The position numbers were made by a program, and so were the translations under genes. The notes beneath the pieces are model-generated. The model ran no database searches. It saw only the letters and a program-made list of their open reading frames with translations, and was not told the DNA's origin. Of a stretch of DNA of 64,000 nt, positions 1 to 8,064 are shown piece after piece (position 1 is the first letter of the stretch; each line of letters opens with the position of its first letter). The DNA comes from Bacteroidota bacterium. GTDB taxonomy: Bacteria; Bacteroidota; Ignavibacteria; Palsa-1295. The stretch lies in contig JAJPIO010000005.1 in assembly GCA_021324735.1 (NCBI GenBank), positions 1 through 64,000 on the forward strand, in the 5' to 3' direction.

Positions 1-163
1 AGCACTGATGAATGCCTTCCACGATCTCAGCGCCCCAATGCTCCGCACCTGCGATATTACGTTGATCGAGCCAGATGCTAAGACCGTGAGAGCGGAGTCG
101 TTCAACCAAATGAAGCGCTTGCTCCGAATCCTGCCGAGAGTATGATATAAAAATGTCAGACAT
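1..163 (-). CDS. TIR-domain protein, N-terminal part (runs off the window)
   Basis: The ATG complement lies at 161-163 and the frame stays open to the window edge, giving 54 residues that begin MSDIFISYSRQDSEQ and continue with WLDQ and WGAEIVEGI motifs. These match the beta-A strand, BB-loop and alpha-C region of the two complete TIR proteins upstream, so this is a third paralog. The start overlaps the stop of the preceding gene by 8 bases (ATGTCTGA), which fixes both the start codon and operon membership. The C-terminal part, expected to hold a TolB/FlgO-like domain and TPRs by analogy, is outside the window. Confidence 0.85.
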   Translation of the reverse strand, partial: MSDIFISYSRQDSEQALHLVERLRSHGLSIWLDQRNIAGAEHWGAEIVEGIHQC

Positions 164-1844
164 GAGCGCCTTCTAATTCCTCTATCATGGTTTGAAAATC
201 CTCTCGTTCTCGCAGCGAGTCGAGATCGGGATCGTTGCGAAAGGCTTCAACGTAGACGAATCCACGGGCGCGTGCATTCATAAGGTATTGCATCGCAAGA
301 TCGAGCTTCCCTGCTTTAGCAGCAAGGCATCCCAAATTATAGTGGGAGTCGGCATCCTTAACATTCTTCAGCGATTCGAGCAACTCCAAGACCTTCTCAC
401 TCCTGCCATCAAAAAAATAGATATTGGCAAGCCAGACACTCGCATGTTCGTCGTCCGGAAATAGTTTTAACCGCTTCTCAAAGAGAGGTATGGCTTGTCC
501 CGCAGCGGCCTTCGCGGCCACGTGATCGCCTAATCGATTATAGGCGGCGATGAGATTCCAATGAGCGGTTAAATAGTTGGGGCGGAAATGAATGCACTCC
601 TGGTAGGCTGCAGCCGCTTCGATAGCCCTGCCTGTTTGATAGTAAAAATACCCAAGGGCAAAATAACTATTGCCATCCGGAGAGACCACAACACACTTTT
701 TAGCCAGTTTTTCTGCTTCCTCTGTTCTACCCTGAAACATCCGTAAACGAGAGAGAATAGAGAGGCTTTCAAAATCATTTGGATCGGCACGCTGTCCGGT
801 TTCGATCAAACGCTCCGCTTCCTCGAGGTGCATTACGTTGCGATCGTACGAGCGATAGAGAGCAAGATGAGCATTAGCACCCCAAATGAACGCGGAAGCA
901 AAGCTAACATCTAATCGACCGGCTTCGAGATAGTGATATAATGCCCGTTCGAATCCTTGCTTTGTATTTCGCTCGATCTCTTCTCCGGCTTTAAGGAAAT
1001 GCTCGTAAGCAAGCGGATTTTCTGTTCGTTTGGCAATAACTTTCTGCTCTTCGCTGCTTGTCAAATGAAGCTCGAGCCCATGAACGACTTCTCGCGCGAG
1101 CGTTTCCTGAATTTCAAAAATGTCTTTGAACTGACCCCGATACGAATGCTGCCACAAATAATCGCCGGTATCGATGTCGAGCAGTTCGACGCTGATCTTT
1201 ATCTGATCGCTAAACTTGCGGACATTTCCTTCGATAAAATACCGGACATTAAGATCGCGCGCGATCTCGGTCGTTTTGCCCCTGAAGCCTTTGAACTCCA
1301 TCGAAGTTCGGCGGTCGGGAATGCGAAGGCTTTTAATATTCGACAAGGCACTAATAAGCTCGACCGTCAGTCCATCTGCGAACCACGTATTATCTTCACT
1401 GGCTGGTGAAAGATCTTCAAACGGTAAGATCATAAGAGACTTACGCGAGTCTTTCCGCAGAACCTTGGATATGCCATGCTTATGAGCACGTAGAATGGCC
1501 GGGAAATCAGAAATGGCCACGCGCTGCAATCCTGCAAGTGGATATTCGAACGAAGAAGGAAGTGATACGGACTGTAACTCGACTGGCAGTATTCGCTTTT
1601 GTTTTTCAAAGGCAAGCGTCAGCTCTTTAAGAACATTTTCGGACTCGGTCGAAGATGGAGATAGAAGAACGAGAAACGTGGAACACGAACTGATACCTTC
1701 AACGATCTCGGTGGCCCAGTGCTCGGCGCCGAAAATGCCGTGCTGGTCAACCCAAACGGTAAGCCCGTTCGTGCGTAGCTGATCCGCAAGCATCAGGGCC
1801 TGGTCCGAATCTTTTCGAGAATATGAGATGAAGATATCAGCCAC
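156..1844 (-). CDS. TIR domain / TolB-FlgO-like domain / TPR protein
   Basis: About 562 residues. An N-terminal TIR domain (DIFISYSRKDS at the start, WVDQHG, WATEIVEGI) spans roughly residues 1-125. A middle domain at about 135-270 (SLMILPFEDLSP, WFADGL, IEGNVRK, DIDTGDYLWQ) is the TolB/FlgO-like module usually found behind adenylate cyclase or CadC-type domains. TPR-like helices fill about 280-560. The Glu of the LKEL motif (about residue 74) sits where NADase-type TIR domains carry their catalytic Glu; enzymatic activity is inference. I chose the GTG at 1842-1844 rather than the open-frame start at 1886, because it aligns with the paralogs' N termini and gives an 8-base overlap (GTGGCTGA) with the preceding gene, the same arrangement as at the other end. 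No signal peptide, so probably cytoplasmic. Confidence 0.85.
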   Translation of the reverse strand: MADIFISYSRKDSDQALMLADQLRTNGLTVWVDQHGIFGAEHWATEIVEGISSCSTFLVLLSPSSTESENVLKELTLAFEKQKRILPVELQSVSLPSSFEYPLAGLQRVAISDFPAILRAHKHGISKVLRKDSRKSLMILPFEDLSPASEDNTWFADGLTVELISALSNIKSLRIPDRRTSMEFKGFRGKTTEIARDLNVRYFIEGNVRKFSDQIKISVELLDIDTGDYLWQHSYRGQFKDIFEIQETLAREVVHGLELHLTSSEEQKVIAKRTENPLAYEHFLKAGEEIERNTKQGFERALYHYLEAGRLDVSFASAFIWGANAHLALYRSYDRNVMHLEEAERLIETGQRADPNDFESLSILSRLRMFQGRTEEAEKLAKKCVVVSPDGNSYFALGYFYYQTGRAIEAAAAYQECIHFRPNYLTAHWNLIAAYNRLGDHVAAKAAAGQAIPLFEKRLKLFPDDEHASVWLANIYFFDGRSEKVLELLESLKNVKDADSHYNLGCLAAKAGKLDLAMQYLMNARARGFVYVEAFRNDPDLDSLREREDFQTMIEELEGAHV

Positions 1845-3561
1845 GCTGCAATGCCTCGACTCGTTTAAGCAACGCGTGAAACTCATCCATGGAGCGCAAA
1901 GGGCTTAGGTCCGGGTCATTGTGAAATAACTCAAAGTTCGAGAAGCCTACATCCAGTGCTCGTCCTAAGACCTGGAATGCCGTGGCAAAATCACCCAACC
2001 TGGAATAAATGCAGCCAACGTTATAGAGTGACACTCCATCGAGATCTGCCTTCTTTGTAAGTGGTGCAAGAGCTTCCAAGGCACGATCGCGTTCCTTCAA
2101 ATACTCGAGCAGGGTTGCATAGGCGACCGCCGCGTGCTCATCATCCGGTGAAAGCCGGAGACGTTTTTCAAAATGAGGAAGAGCCGCGCGAGCCCATTTC
2201 AATAGACGTTCGCGATCTCCTGCTCGATCCGCAGAGATGACGAGATTGAAGTACGACGAAAGATTCTCATCATTAACCTTGATAGCTTGCTCATACGGTT
2301 CGAGAGAAAGCGCCGGCTGACCAATCTCATCATAAAAAAAAGCAAGGGAAAAATGGCTGGCGGCGTTCTCCGGATCCAGGCGGATATATTCTTTCGCAGC
2401 GGCTTCTGCTTCAGCAAACTTCCCTTGCATGCGATAGACCGATGAAAGCGGTTGAAATGCGGAAGCGAATTCCGGTCGAATTTCGAGAGCCCGCTTTGAA
2501 AGCGACTCTGCTTCTTCCAATAATTTCGGATCACGCTCGTATAACCGGTAAAGCTCGGTTAAAAGATATGCTTTGAAACGTAGCGCCCCGGTATAATTCG
2601 GATCCAGTTCAATTGCTTGTGAAAGCAAGCGTATTCCAAGGGCATATCCTTCCCGTGTCTGACGTCCCTGATATTGGTCTGCCTTCAGGTAAAGCTCATA
2701 TGCCTCGCTATTTTCAGTATCCCGTTCGTGGAGCTTTTTCTTTTCACGTGTTCCAAGGTGGACTTTTAAACCTTGCACAACCTTTTCGGCTACCTTTTCC
2801 TGGATATCGAAGATGTCATTCATCGTCCCTTTCATCGAGTCCTGCCAAAGGCTATCTCCGCTTTCGATATCAAGCAAGCGTACGCTGATCTTAATGTTGT
2901 CACCGAACTTTCGCACATCGCCTTGTACGAAATAGCGAATCCGCATTTCCCGGGCGTATGCAGTAAGTTGCCCTTGATATCGTTTATACTCCTTTGTCGC
3001 TTGGTTATGTGCAACGCGGAGCGCCTTCACATTGGAAAGAGCGCTGATGAGTTCGGAGACCATGCCATCGACAAACCACTCATTATCCCGCGTCGGCGAT
3101 AGGTCTTCGAAGGGCAAGACCATCAAGCTCTTTTTACCATCCTCTTCACGAACGATCTTTGGCGCCTGTGGCGTAGTCGTCGGGGCCAGGCCCAGCTTTT
3201 CAAGTGCCCGGATGATCGCATCGATATTCGTCATCGGTGCTCGTTGCACCCCTGCTAAGTGATACTGCAAATCTTCACTAAGCTGTACCGGCTCTATATC
3301 CAGTGGCAGTATCTTCTTTTTCTTTTCCGATGCCAGAGCGACTTCTTTGTGTACGTTCGTCGAGTTATTCGATGCATGCGAGAGCAGCACGACCATAGCC
3401 CGGCACTGGTCTATCGCTTGTACGATCTCACGAGACCAGCTGGTGGCGACCTCTATTCCCTGCTGGTCGATCCAACAGGAGAGACCGGCCGACTGCAATA
3501 GCTCCGCCAACTCGCTGGCATAAGCGGTATCCGTTCGGGAATATGAAATAAAGACGTCCAA
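1837..3561 (-). CDS. TIR domain / TolB-FlgO-like domain / TPR protein, first gene of the array
   Basis: 574 residues and the promoter-proximal member of the array. The TIR domain is at 1-130 (MDVFISYSRTD, CWIDQQG, SWSREIVQAI, with HKEV Glu73 at the expected catalytic position). The TolB/FlgO-like domain is at about 143-290 (SLMVLPFEDLSP, WFVDGM, FVQGDVRKFGD, DIESGDSLWQ). Long TPR repeats follow (AIELDPNY, RPEFASAFQPL, LDPENAASHFSLA). The domain order equals that of many class III adenylate cyclases with the cyclase swapped for TIR. It lies 80 bases after murQ on the same strand. TIR proteins in bacteria act as NAD-cleaving immune effectors or as scaffolds; which applies here cannot be seen. 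Confidence 0.85.
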   Translation of the reverse strand: MDVFISYSRTDTAYASELAELLQSAGLSCWIDQQGIEVATSWSREIVQAIDQCRAMVVLLSHASNNSTNVHKEVALASEKKKKILPLDIEPVQLSEDLQYHLAGVQRAPMTNIDAIIRALEKLGLAPTTTPQAPKIVREEDGKKSLMVLPFEDLSPTRDNEWFVDGMVSELISALSNVKALRVAHNQATKEYKRYQGQLTAYAREMRIRYFVQGDVRKFGDNIKISVRLLDIESGDSLWQDSMKGTMNDIFDIQEKVAEKVVQGLKVHLGTREKKKLHERDTENSEAYELYLKADQYQGRQTREGYALGIRLLSQAIELDPNYTGALRFKAYLLTELYRLYERDPKLLEEAESLSKRALEIRPEFASAFQPLSSVYRMQGKFAEAEAAAKEYIRLDPENAASHFSLAFFYDEIGQPALSLEPYEQAIKVNDENLSSYFNLVISADRAGDRERLLKWARAALPHFEKRLRLSPDDEHAAVAYATLLEYLKERDRALEALAPLTKKADLDGVSLYNVGCIYSRLGDFATAFQVLGRALDVGFSNFELFHNDPDLSPLRSMDEFHALLKRVEALQRG

Positions 3562-3641
3562 AAGCGATCGACCGAAGTAGGCGAAGGAAGAAGTGCAAAT
3601 ATAAGCGAACTTCCTTTATGTAACTGTTAATGCGCTTAGAA

Positions 3642-4568
3642 TTATTGTTTGTCTAAACGTTGAATGGCGCGCTTCACAAAACCATCACTCTCGTTAAGCA
3701 TTGCCTGTGCTGCTCGCTTATCACAGTGTGCCCGTTCCATCACGATCGCAGTTTTGACATGTCCCCCGCTCTCATGCAGCAGTTCTTCCGCGCGCCTATA
3801 GTCACAACTGGTCGCGATCATTATGATCCGCTTTGCACGTTCTTCCAGCTTCTTATTCGTAAGTTGAAGGTCGACCATCATGTTCTCGTATACCTTGCCA
3901 AGGCGGATCATGGCTGTCGTCGTGATCATGGTGAGCACCATCTTCTGGGCGACGGCGGATTTCATTCGCGTTGAACCCATCAGTACTTCCGGTCCTACGA
4001 CGGGACAGATCGATTCGTGTAAATACTCGTGCGATACGGATTCTCGGGGATTCGTGGTGAGAAGCACGGTATAGGCTCCAGCCTGATAAGCACGTTCGAG
4101 AGCACCGAGCACGAAGGGCGTTCGCTTACTGGCCGCAATGCCGATCACCATATCTTTTTTTGACACTGCACACAGGCTGATCGCTTTCGCGCCCTCCTCC
4201 GGTTTATCTTCGGCCCCTTCCTGCGCCTTGAATACGGCTTCTTTACCACCGGCGATAAGTGCCTGTATCATCGCCGGCTTTGTGCCGAATGTCGGCGGAC
4301 ACTCCGCAGCATCGACCACTCCCATTCTGCCACTCGTCCCGGCACCGACGTAAAACAGCCGTCCCCCATTCTTAAACTTTGTTACCAGCTCATCAACCAC
4401 CGTTGCGATGTGAGGGATTTCGGCTTTTACCGCTTCCGCCACTTTTGCATCCTCTTCATTGATGAGGGTAAGTACTTCGGTCGTACTCATCTCGTCCATC
4501 GTATAGGAACGCGGGTTTCGCTGCTCGGTAGCAAGCGATTTTACTTCATCAAAGAGAGTATTGCTCAT
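3642..4568 (-). CDS. murQ: N-acetylmuramic acid 6-phosphate etherase
   Basis: 308 residues, the usual length of MurQ. The enzyme cleaves the D-lactyl ether of MurNAc-6-phosphate to give GlcNAc-6-phosphate in cell-wall recycling. The SIS sugar-isomerase domain shows the phosphate-binding loop GAGTSGRMG (75-83) followed by DAAECPPTFG, whose Glu89 corresponds to a catalytic Glu of the family. A second conserved acidic stretch, EGAED, lies at about 117-121. The C terminus has the helical UBA-like tail (LHESGGHVK, LNESDGFVKRAI). ATG start. The gene sits between the TIR array and mnmG on the same strand, with 50 bases to mnmG. No anmK or transporter is adjacent. Confidence 0.96.
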   Translation of the reverse strand: MSNTLFDEVKSLATEQRNPRSYTMDEMSTTEVLTLINEEDAKVAEAVKAEIPHIATVVDELVTKFKNGGRLFYVGAGTSGRMGVVDAAECPPTFGTKPAMIQALIAGGKEAVFKAQEGAEDKPEEGAKAISLCAVSKKDMVIGIAASKRTPFVLGALERAYQAGAYTVLLTTNPRESVSHEYLHESICPVVGPEVLMGSTRMKSAVAQKMVLTMITTTAMIRLGKVYENMMVDLQLTNKKLEERAKRIIMIATSCDYRRAEELLHESGGHVKTAIVMERAHCDKRAAQAMLNESDGFVKRAIQRLDKQ

Positions 4569-4618
4569 TTATTAGGGCGAAATAGTGATAGAATATATAA
4601 TAAATTTCTATAATATAA

Positions 4619-6481
4619 CTAAATATCGTGTTCCACGTGGAACGTGGAATGCCGGTGCACAGCGACCATCAAAATGGCAGCATCGGATGGTGTCACACCT
4701 GGAAGCCTTGAGGCCTGCCCTATCGTGCGCGGTTGGACTTTGGCTAGTACCTCTCGAGATTCCTTACTGATGGTAGTTAACCCATGAAAGTTGAAGTTTA
4801 ATGGAATAACCCTTTCCTCACTATCCCTTAGCCGAGCGATCTGCTGCTTATGCTGCTTAACATACCCTTCGTAAGCTATCTCGGTATCGATAAGGGTAAG
4901 CAAGTCTTCTCGAGGCAATAGCTGCGCTTTTAGTCCCTCATTTGCTGAGTCCTGAAGATATTGCCTGAATGACCCGCGCTTTGCCTTGATCTGGCTTTTT
5001 ACCGTATCCCTTACTAATGGATCGGTCGAAACTTTAATTTTCTCTGTCTCTGTCCATTCCATGGCTTTGGCAATGAGATCTCGCTTTTCTCTAACAGATT
5101 GCCATTCGGGATCAGAGGTCAATCCATAGGAATGCGCACGCTCGGATAAACGGAGATCAGCATTATCCTGCCTAAGTAAGAGACGATGCTCCGCACTCGA
5201 GGTAAACAGGCGATACGGCTCTTCCTGAATTTTATTTATCAGGTCGTCGATCAGTACGCCTATATATGCTTCGTCCCGACCGAGAATAAATTCAGGCTTT
5301 CCAGATAGCTTAGCAGCAGCGTTAATTCCGGCCACTAATCCCTGACCGGCCGCCTCTTCATAGCCGGAAGTGCCATTTACCTGACCCGCGAAATACAGTC
5401 CTTCAATGTGTTTGCTTTCCAGTGTGTGATGGAGCTGATAAGCAGGGAAGTAATCATATTCTACCGCGTAGCCTGGGCGGAGCATGTCGACGTTCTCCAA
5501 TCCCGGCAATGTCCGTAATGCTTCAAGTTGGATATCGGCGGGTAGGCTGGTAGAGAAGCCGTTTACATACACCACATCACCGTCGGCTTCTTCTGGCTCG
5601 AGAAAAATGTGATGTTGTGACTTATCTGCAAAACGGACGATCTTATCTTCTATTGACGGGCAATATCGCGGTCCTTTACCCTGAATGACGCCACGAAACA
5701 TTGGGGATTGCTCGAATCCATTTGCCAGGATTTCGTGGGTCTTCGTGGATGTATAGGTAAGGTAGCAGGAGATGGAGTTTGTAAGACTACTTCTCGTTCG
5801 GGAGGAGAAGGGAATGGTCTTCTCATCGCCGGGCTGCACCTCGAGGCCCGAAAGATCGATCGATTTAAGCGAAATACGTGGGGGAGTACCGGTTTTAAGC
5901 CTGGCAGTCTGCAGTTTTAAGGCTCCCTCAGGCTCGGTACTTAAGGATGCCGCTCTTTCTCCATATCTACCGCCAACAGACTGCCGGAGGCCAGTATGCA
6001 TCACCCCGTTAAGGAAAGTACCTGCACATACAATAACCGCCTGGGATAGCAGGCGATCTCCATTAGCCAAAACAACACCTACCGCTTTGCCGTCCTCGAT
6101 CCAGATCCTGGAAACTGAAGCCTCGCAGATGATATCCGGATCAAGTTCTCGAAGTCGACGTTGGGCCACAATAGGGTAGAGGCTGCGGCTAACCTGGCTA
6201 CGGGGCGACCACACTGCTGGCCCTTTGGATCGATTAAGCATCCGAAATTGCAATGAGCACTCATCGGTGATCTCGCCCATTAAACCGCCAAGTGCATCGA
6301 TCTCCTTTACGACCTGCCCCTTCGCCGTGCCGCCTACCGCCGGATTACAGGATAATTCTCCTACCTTGCTCGCAGACATAGAAAGTAAGCGAACCATCAG
6401 CCCCATTTTATGAGCTGCATTCGCTGCCTCTATACCGGCGTGGCCGCCTCCGATGACTATGATGTCTGCAAACTGTTCCAC
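4619..6481 (-). CDS. mnmG: tRNA uridine-5-carboxymethylaminomethyl modification enzyme MnmG
   Basis: 620 residues. FAD-dependent subunit of the MnmE-MnmG complex, which installs cmnm5 groups on U34 of tRNAs. The Rossmann motif GGGHAG lies at residues 12-17, followed by the family signatures [28 protein letters not shown] and [17 protein letters not shown]. The start is GTG at 6479-6481: an in-frame TAG lies nine bases upstream, so no earlier start is possible. That GTG is the centre of a palindrome matching parS, and a second copy lies in the last codons before the stop (Phe-His-Val-Glu). It follows mnmE on the same strand with a 43-base gap, a classic adjacency near replication origins. Confidence 0.97.
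   Translation of the reverse strand: MEQFADIIVIGGGHAGIEAANAAHKMGLMVRLLSMSASKVGELSCNPAVGGTAKGQVVKEIDALGGLMGEITDECSLQFRMLNRSKGPAVWSPRSQVSRSLYPIVAQRRLRELDPDIICEASVSRIWIEDGKAVGVVLANGDRLLSQAVIVCAGTFLNGVMHTGLRQSVGGRYGERAASLSTEPEGALKLQTARLKTGTPPRISLKSIDLSGLEVQPGDEKTIPFSSRTRSSLTNSISCYLTYTSTKTHEILANGFEQSPMFRGVIQGKGPRYCPSIEDKIVRFADKSQHHIFLEPEEADGDVVYVNGFSTSLPADIQLEALRTLPGLENVDMLRPGYAVEYDYFPAYQLHHTLESKHIEGLYFAGQVNGTSGYEEAAGQGLVAGINAAAKLSGKPEFILGRDEAYIGVLIDDLINKIQEEPYRLFTSSAEHRLLLRQDNADLRLSERAHSYGLTSDPEWQSVREKRDLIAKAMEWTETEKIKVSTDPLVRDTVKSQIKAKRGSFRQYLQDSANEGLKAQLLPREDLLTLIDTEIAYEGYVKQHKQQIARLRDSEERVIPLNFNFHGLTTISKESREVLAKVQPRTIGQASRLPGVTPSDAAILMVAVHRHSTFHVEHDI
4629..4644. other. parS-like palindrome at the 3' end of mnmG
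   Basis: TGTTCCACGTGGAACG holds a perfect 14-base palindrome, GTTCCACGTGGAAC. It differs by one base from TGTTCCACGTGGAACA, known as a parS site in Pseudomonas and close to the general bacterial parS. It lies inside the last codons of mnmG and an extra half-site (TTCCACG on the minus strand) abuts it. ParB binding is inferred; no parA or parB gene is in the window. Confidence 0.7.
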
Positions 6482-6489
6482 GTGGAACT
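6474..6489. other. parS-like palindrome over the mnmG start codon
   Basis: TGTTCCACGTGGAACT contains the same 14-base palindrome as the site at 4629-4644, about 1.85 kb away. The GTG start codon of mnmG forms its centre. Two copies within 2 kb, next to mnmE/mnmG, fit the clustering of parS sites near oriC seen in many bacteria. Confidence 0.7.
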
Positions 6490-6524
6490 ACAATAATTAG
6501 AAATTAGCAATTAATAAATAATAG

Positions 6525-7919
6525 TCACTTGCCTATGCACATTTTAGAGAATATATAGTCGAGGCTTTCTTGCCCAACGTTTATTCCTAAGAGTTGTGAC
6601 AATCTAGAAGCGGCAAGACGTAGTTCCTCGGATAAGATCGCCGGCTCTGCATCGCTTCGTACTTCCCGTAAAGAGACTAAGACCGATTCCAACACCGATC
6701 GCTCCGACTCACTAAGGCTAATTTGATTGAGCGTTTCCGAACGCTGTTCGAATTCGTGCAAAAGCCATGCGTGAAATAGCTCGATCCCATCGCCGGTCAG
6801 TGCCGATAGCGACAAGCCTTCATTCCAAGAATCGAGATCGATCTTATTGTGAAGAAGAATTTCTCCATCGGAAAGAATAGGGGAGCGGCCGCCAGGCTCG
6901 GTTACTCGCAGAGAAATATCGGCATGGCGAGCGGCTTCCGAACCGAGCGAAATACCTCGCGCCTCGAGCGACTCATCGGCTTCGCGCAAGCCGGCCGTAT
7001 CCACAAGCTTTACACGAAAGCCGCCGACATTGATAAACGCTTCAACATAATCGCGCGTGGTGCCGGGAATATCGCTGACAATGCTACGCTCGAAATTCAG
7101 CAGTGCATTAAAGACGCTGCTCTTGCCAACATTCGGCGGACCTACGAGCGCAACCGTAAAATAGCCCGTATTTTCGCGGCGATTCGCGCTATTCCGCACA
7201 AGCAGTTCGATCTCACTCGTCACTTCTGCAATGCGAGAATCGAAGTCGTAGATCTCGATCTGGTCGCTATCACCGAAGTCTATTTCTGCATCGACCTGAG
7301 CGATAAGGCTAATAAGCTTGTCATGCGCTGACCGAAGGTGCACATATTTCTCAGCGAGTGCAAGCTCCGCTCCTCGCAGCTCGCGCTCGCTTTCGGCATT
7401 AGCTTTAACGGAAATAAGCTCTGCTTCTTCGAGTCCGATCTTACCATTAAAGAAGGCGCGCCGCGAAAACTCTCCAGGCTCGGCGTGGCGTGCACCGTTC
7501 GCTACTAGCAATGCGACAATTTCCCGCGCTATTACAGGCGAACCGTGGCATGTGATCTCACACAGGTCCTCGCCGGTATAGGATCGGCGAGCGCGGTACA
7601 CATGTATCACGACATCATCAATTGTGCGTCCCACCGTACCGCGTACCACCTCTTCAGAACCGCGTACCCCCTCCTCAGGAGTGAAACGGATGAGAAGGGG
7701 GCTAGCATCGCCCACGATGCGCGGGGGTGGCGGCGTGGAGCCTACAACACTGGTGTAAATAGCCCCGCCTCCTCGTGCCGCAAACACCGACGCCGAATCG
7801 CCCACAATTTTCCCCAACATGCCGATCGCATCCGGACCCGAAATGCGCACGATAGCCAGCGCACTCCGGCTCTCCGGTGTGGCTATCGCGACAATAGTAT
7901 CATGGAATAGGCCCAGCAT
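6525..7919 (-). CDS. mnmE: tRNA modification GTPase MnmE
   Basis: 464 residues. Partner of MnmG in wobble-uridine modification. N-terminal folate-binding domain with SYTGEDLCEITCHG (about 113-126), then a helical domain interrupted by a G domain: GPPNVGKSS (260-268), DIPGTTRD (283-290), DTAG (307-310), HNKID (357-361). It ends in CIGK, the C-terminal Cys motif of the family. Unusual is an insertion at about residues 40-98, where most MnmE proteins are shorter; it contains a seven-residue tandem repeat (EEGVRGS then EEVVRGT), visible in the DNA at 7635-7676 as an imperfect 21-base duplication. ATG start at 7919; mnmG follows downstream. Confidence 0.96.
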   Translation of the reverse strand: MLGLFHDTIVAIATPESRSALAIVRISGPDAIGMLGKIVGDSASVFAARGGGAIYTSVVGSTPPPPRIVGDASPLLIRFTPEEGVRGSEEVVRGTVGRTIDDVVIHVYRARRSYTGEDLCEITCHGSPVIAREIVALLVANGARHAEPGEFSRRAFFNGKIGLEEAELISVKANAESERELRGAELALAEKYVHLRSAHDKLISLIAQVDAEIDFGDSDQIEIYDFDSRIAEVTSEIELLVRNSANRRENTGYFTVALVGPPNVGKSSVFNALLNFERSIVSDIPGTTRDYVEAFINVGGFRVKLVDTAGLREADESLEARGISLGSEAARHADISLRVTEPGGRSPILSDGEILLHNKIDLDSWNEGLSLSALTGDGIELFHAWLLHEFEQRSETLNQISLSESERSVLESVLVSLREVRSDAEPAILSEELRLAASRLSQLLGINVGQESLDYIFSKMCIGK

Positions 7920-8064
7920 GGTGTAGTGCTGAGTGCTAAGTGTTGAGTGCTGAGAATCAATCCCAAAAGCGACCGGTTGGGGTGTAACAATTCATTCTCC
8001 CAGGGATTGTTACCTTAGAGCAATTCCCGGTCGAATTGCCCTCACCAAAAATTGTGGTTGTGGT

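Noticed and set aside
957-1409. Open frame of 150 codons antisense to the TIR gene
   Set aside because: Shadow frame of a clear coding sequence, with no protein-like features of its own.
2747-2762. TTTCACGTG near-match to parS in the TIR gene
   Set aside because: Second half-site does not match and the site lies in ordinary coding sequence.
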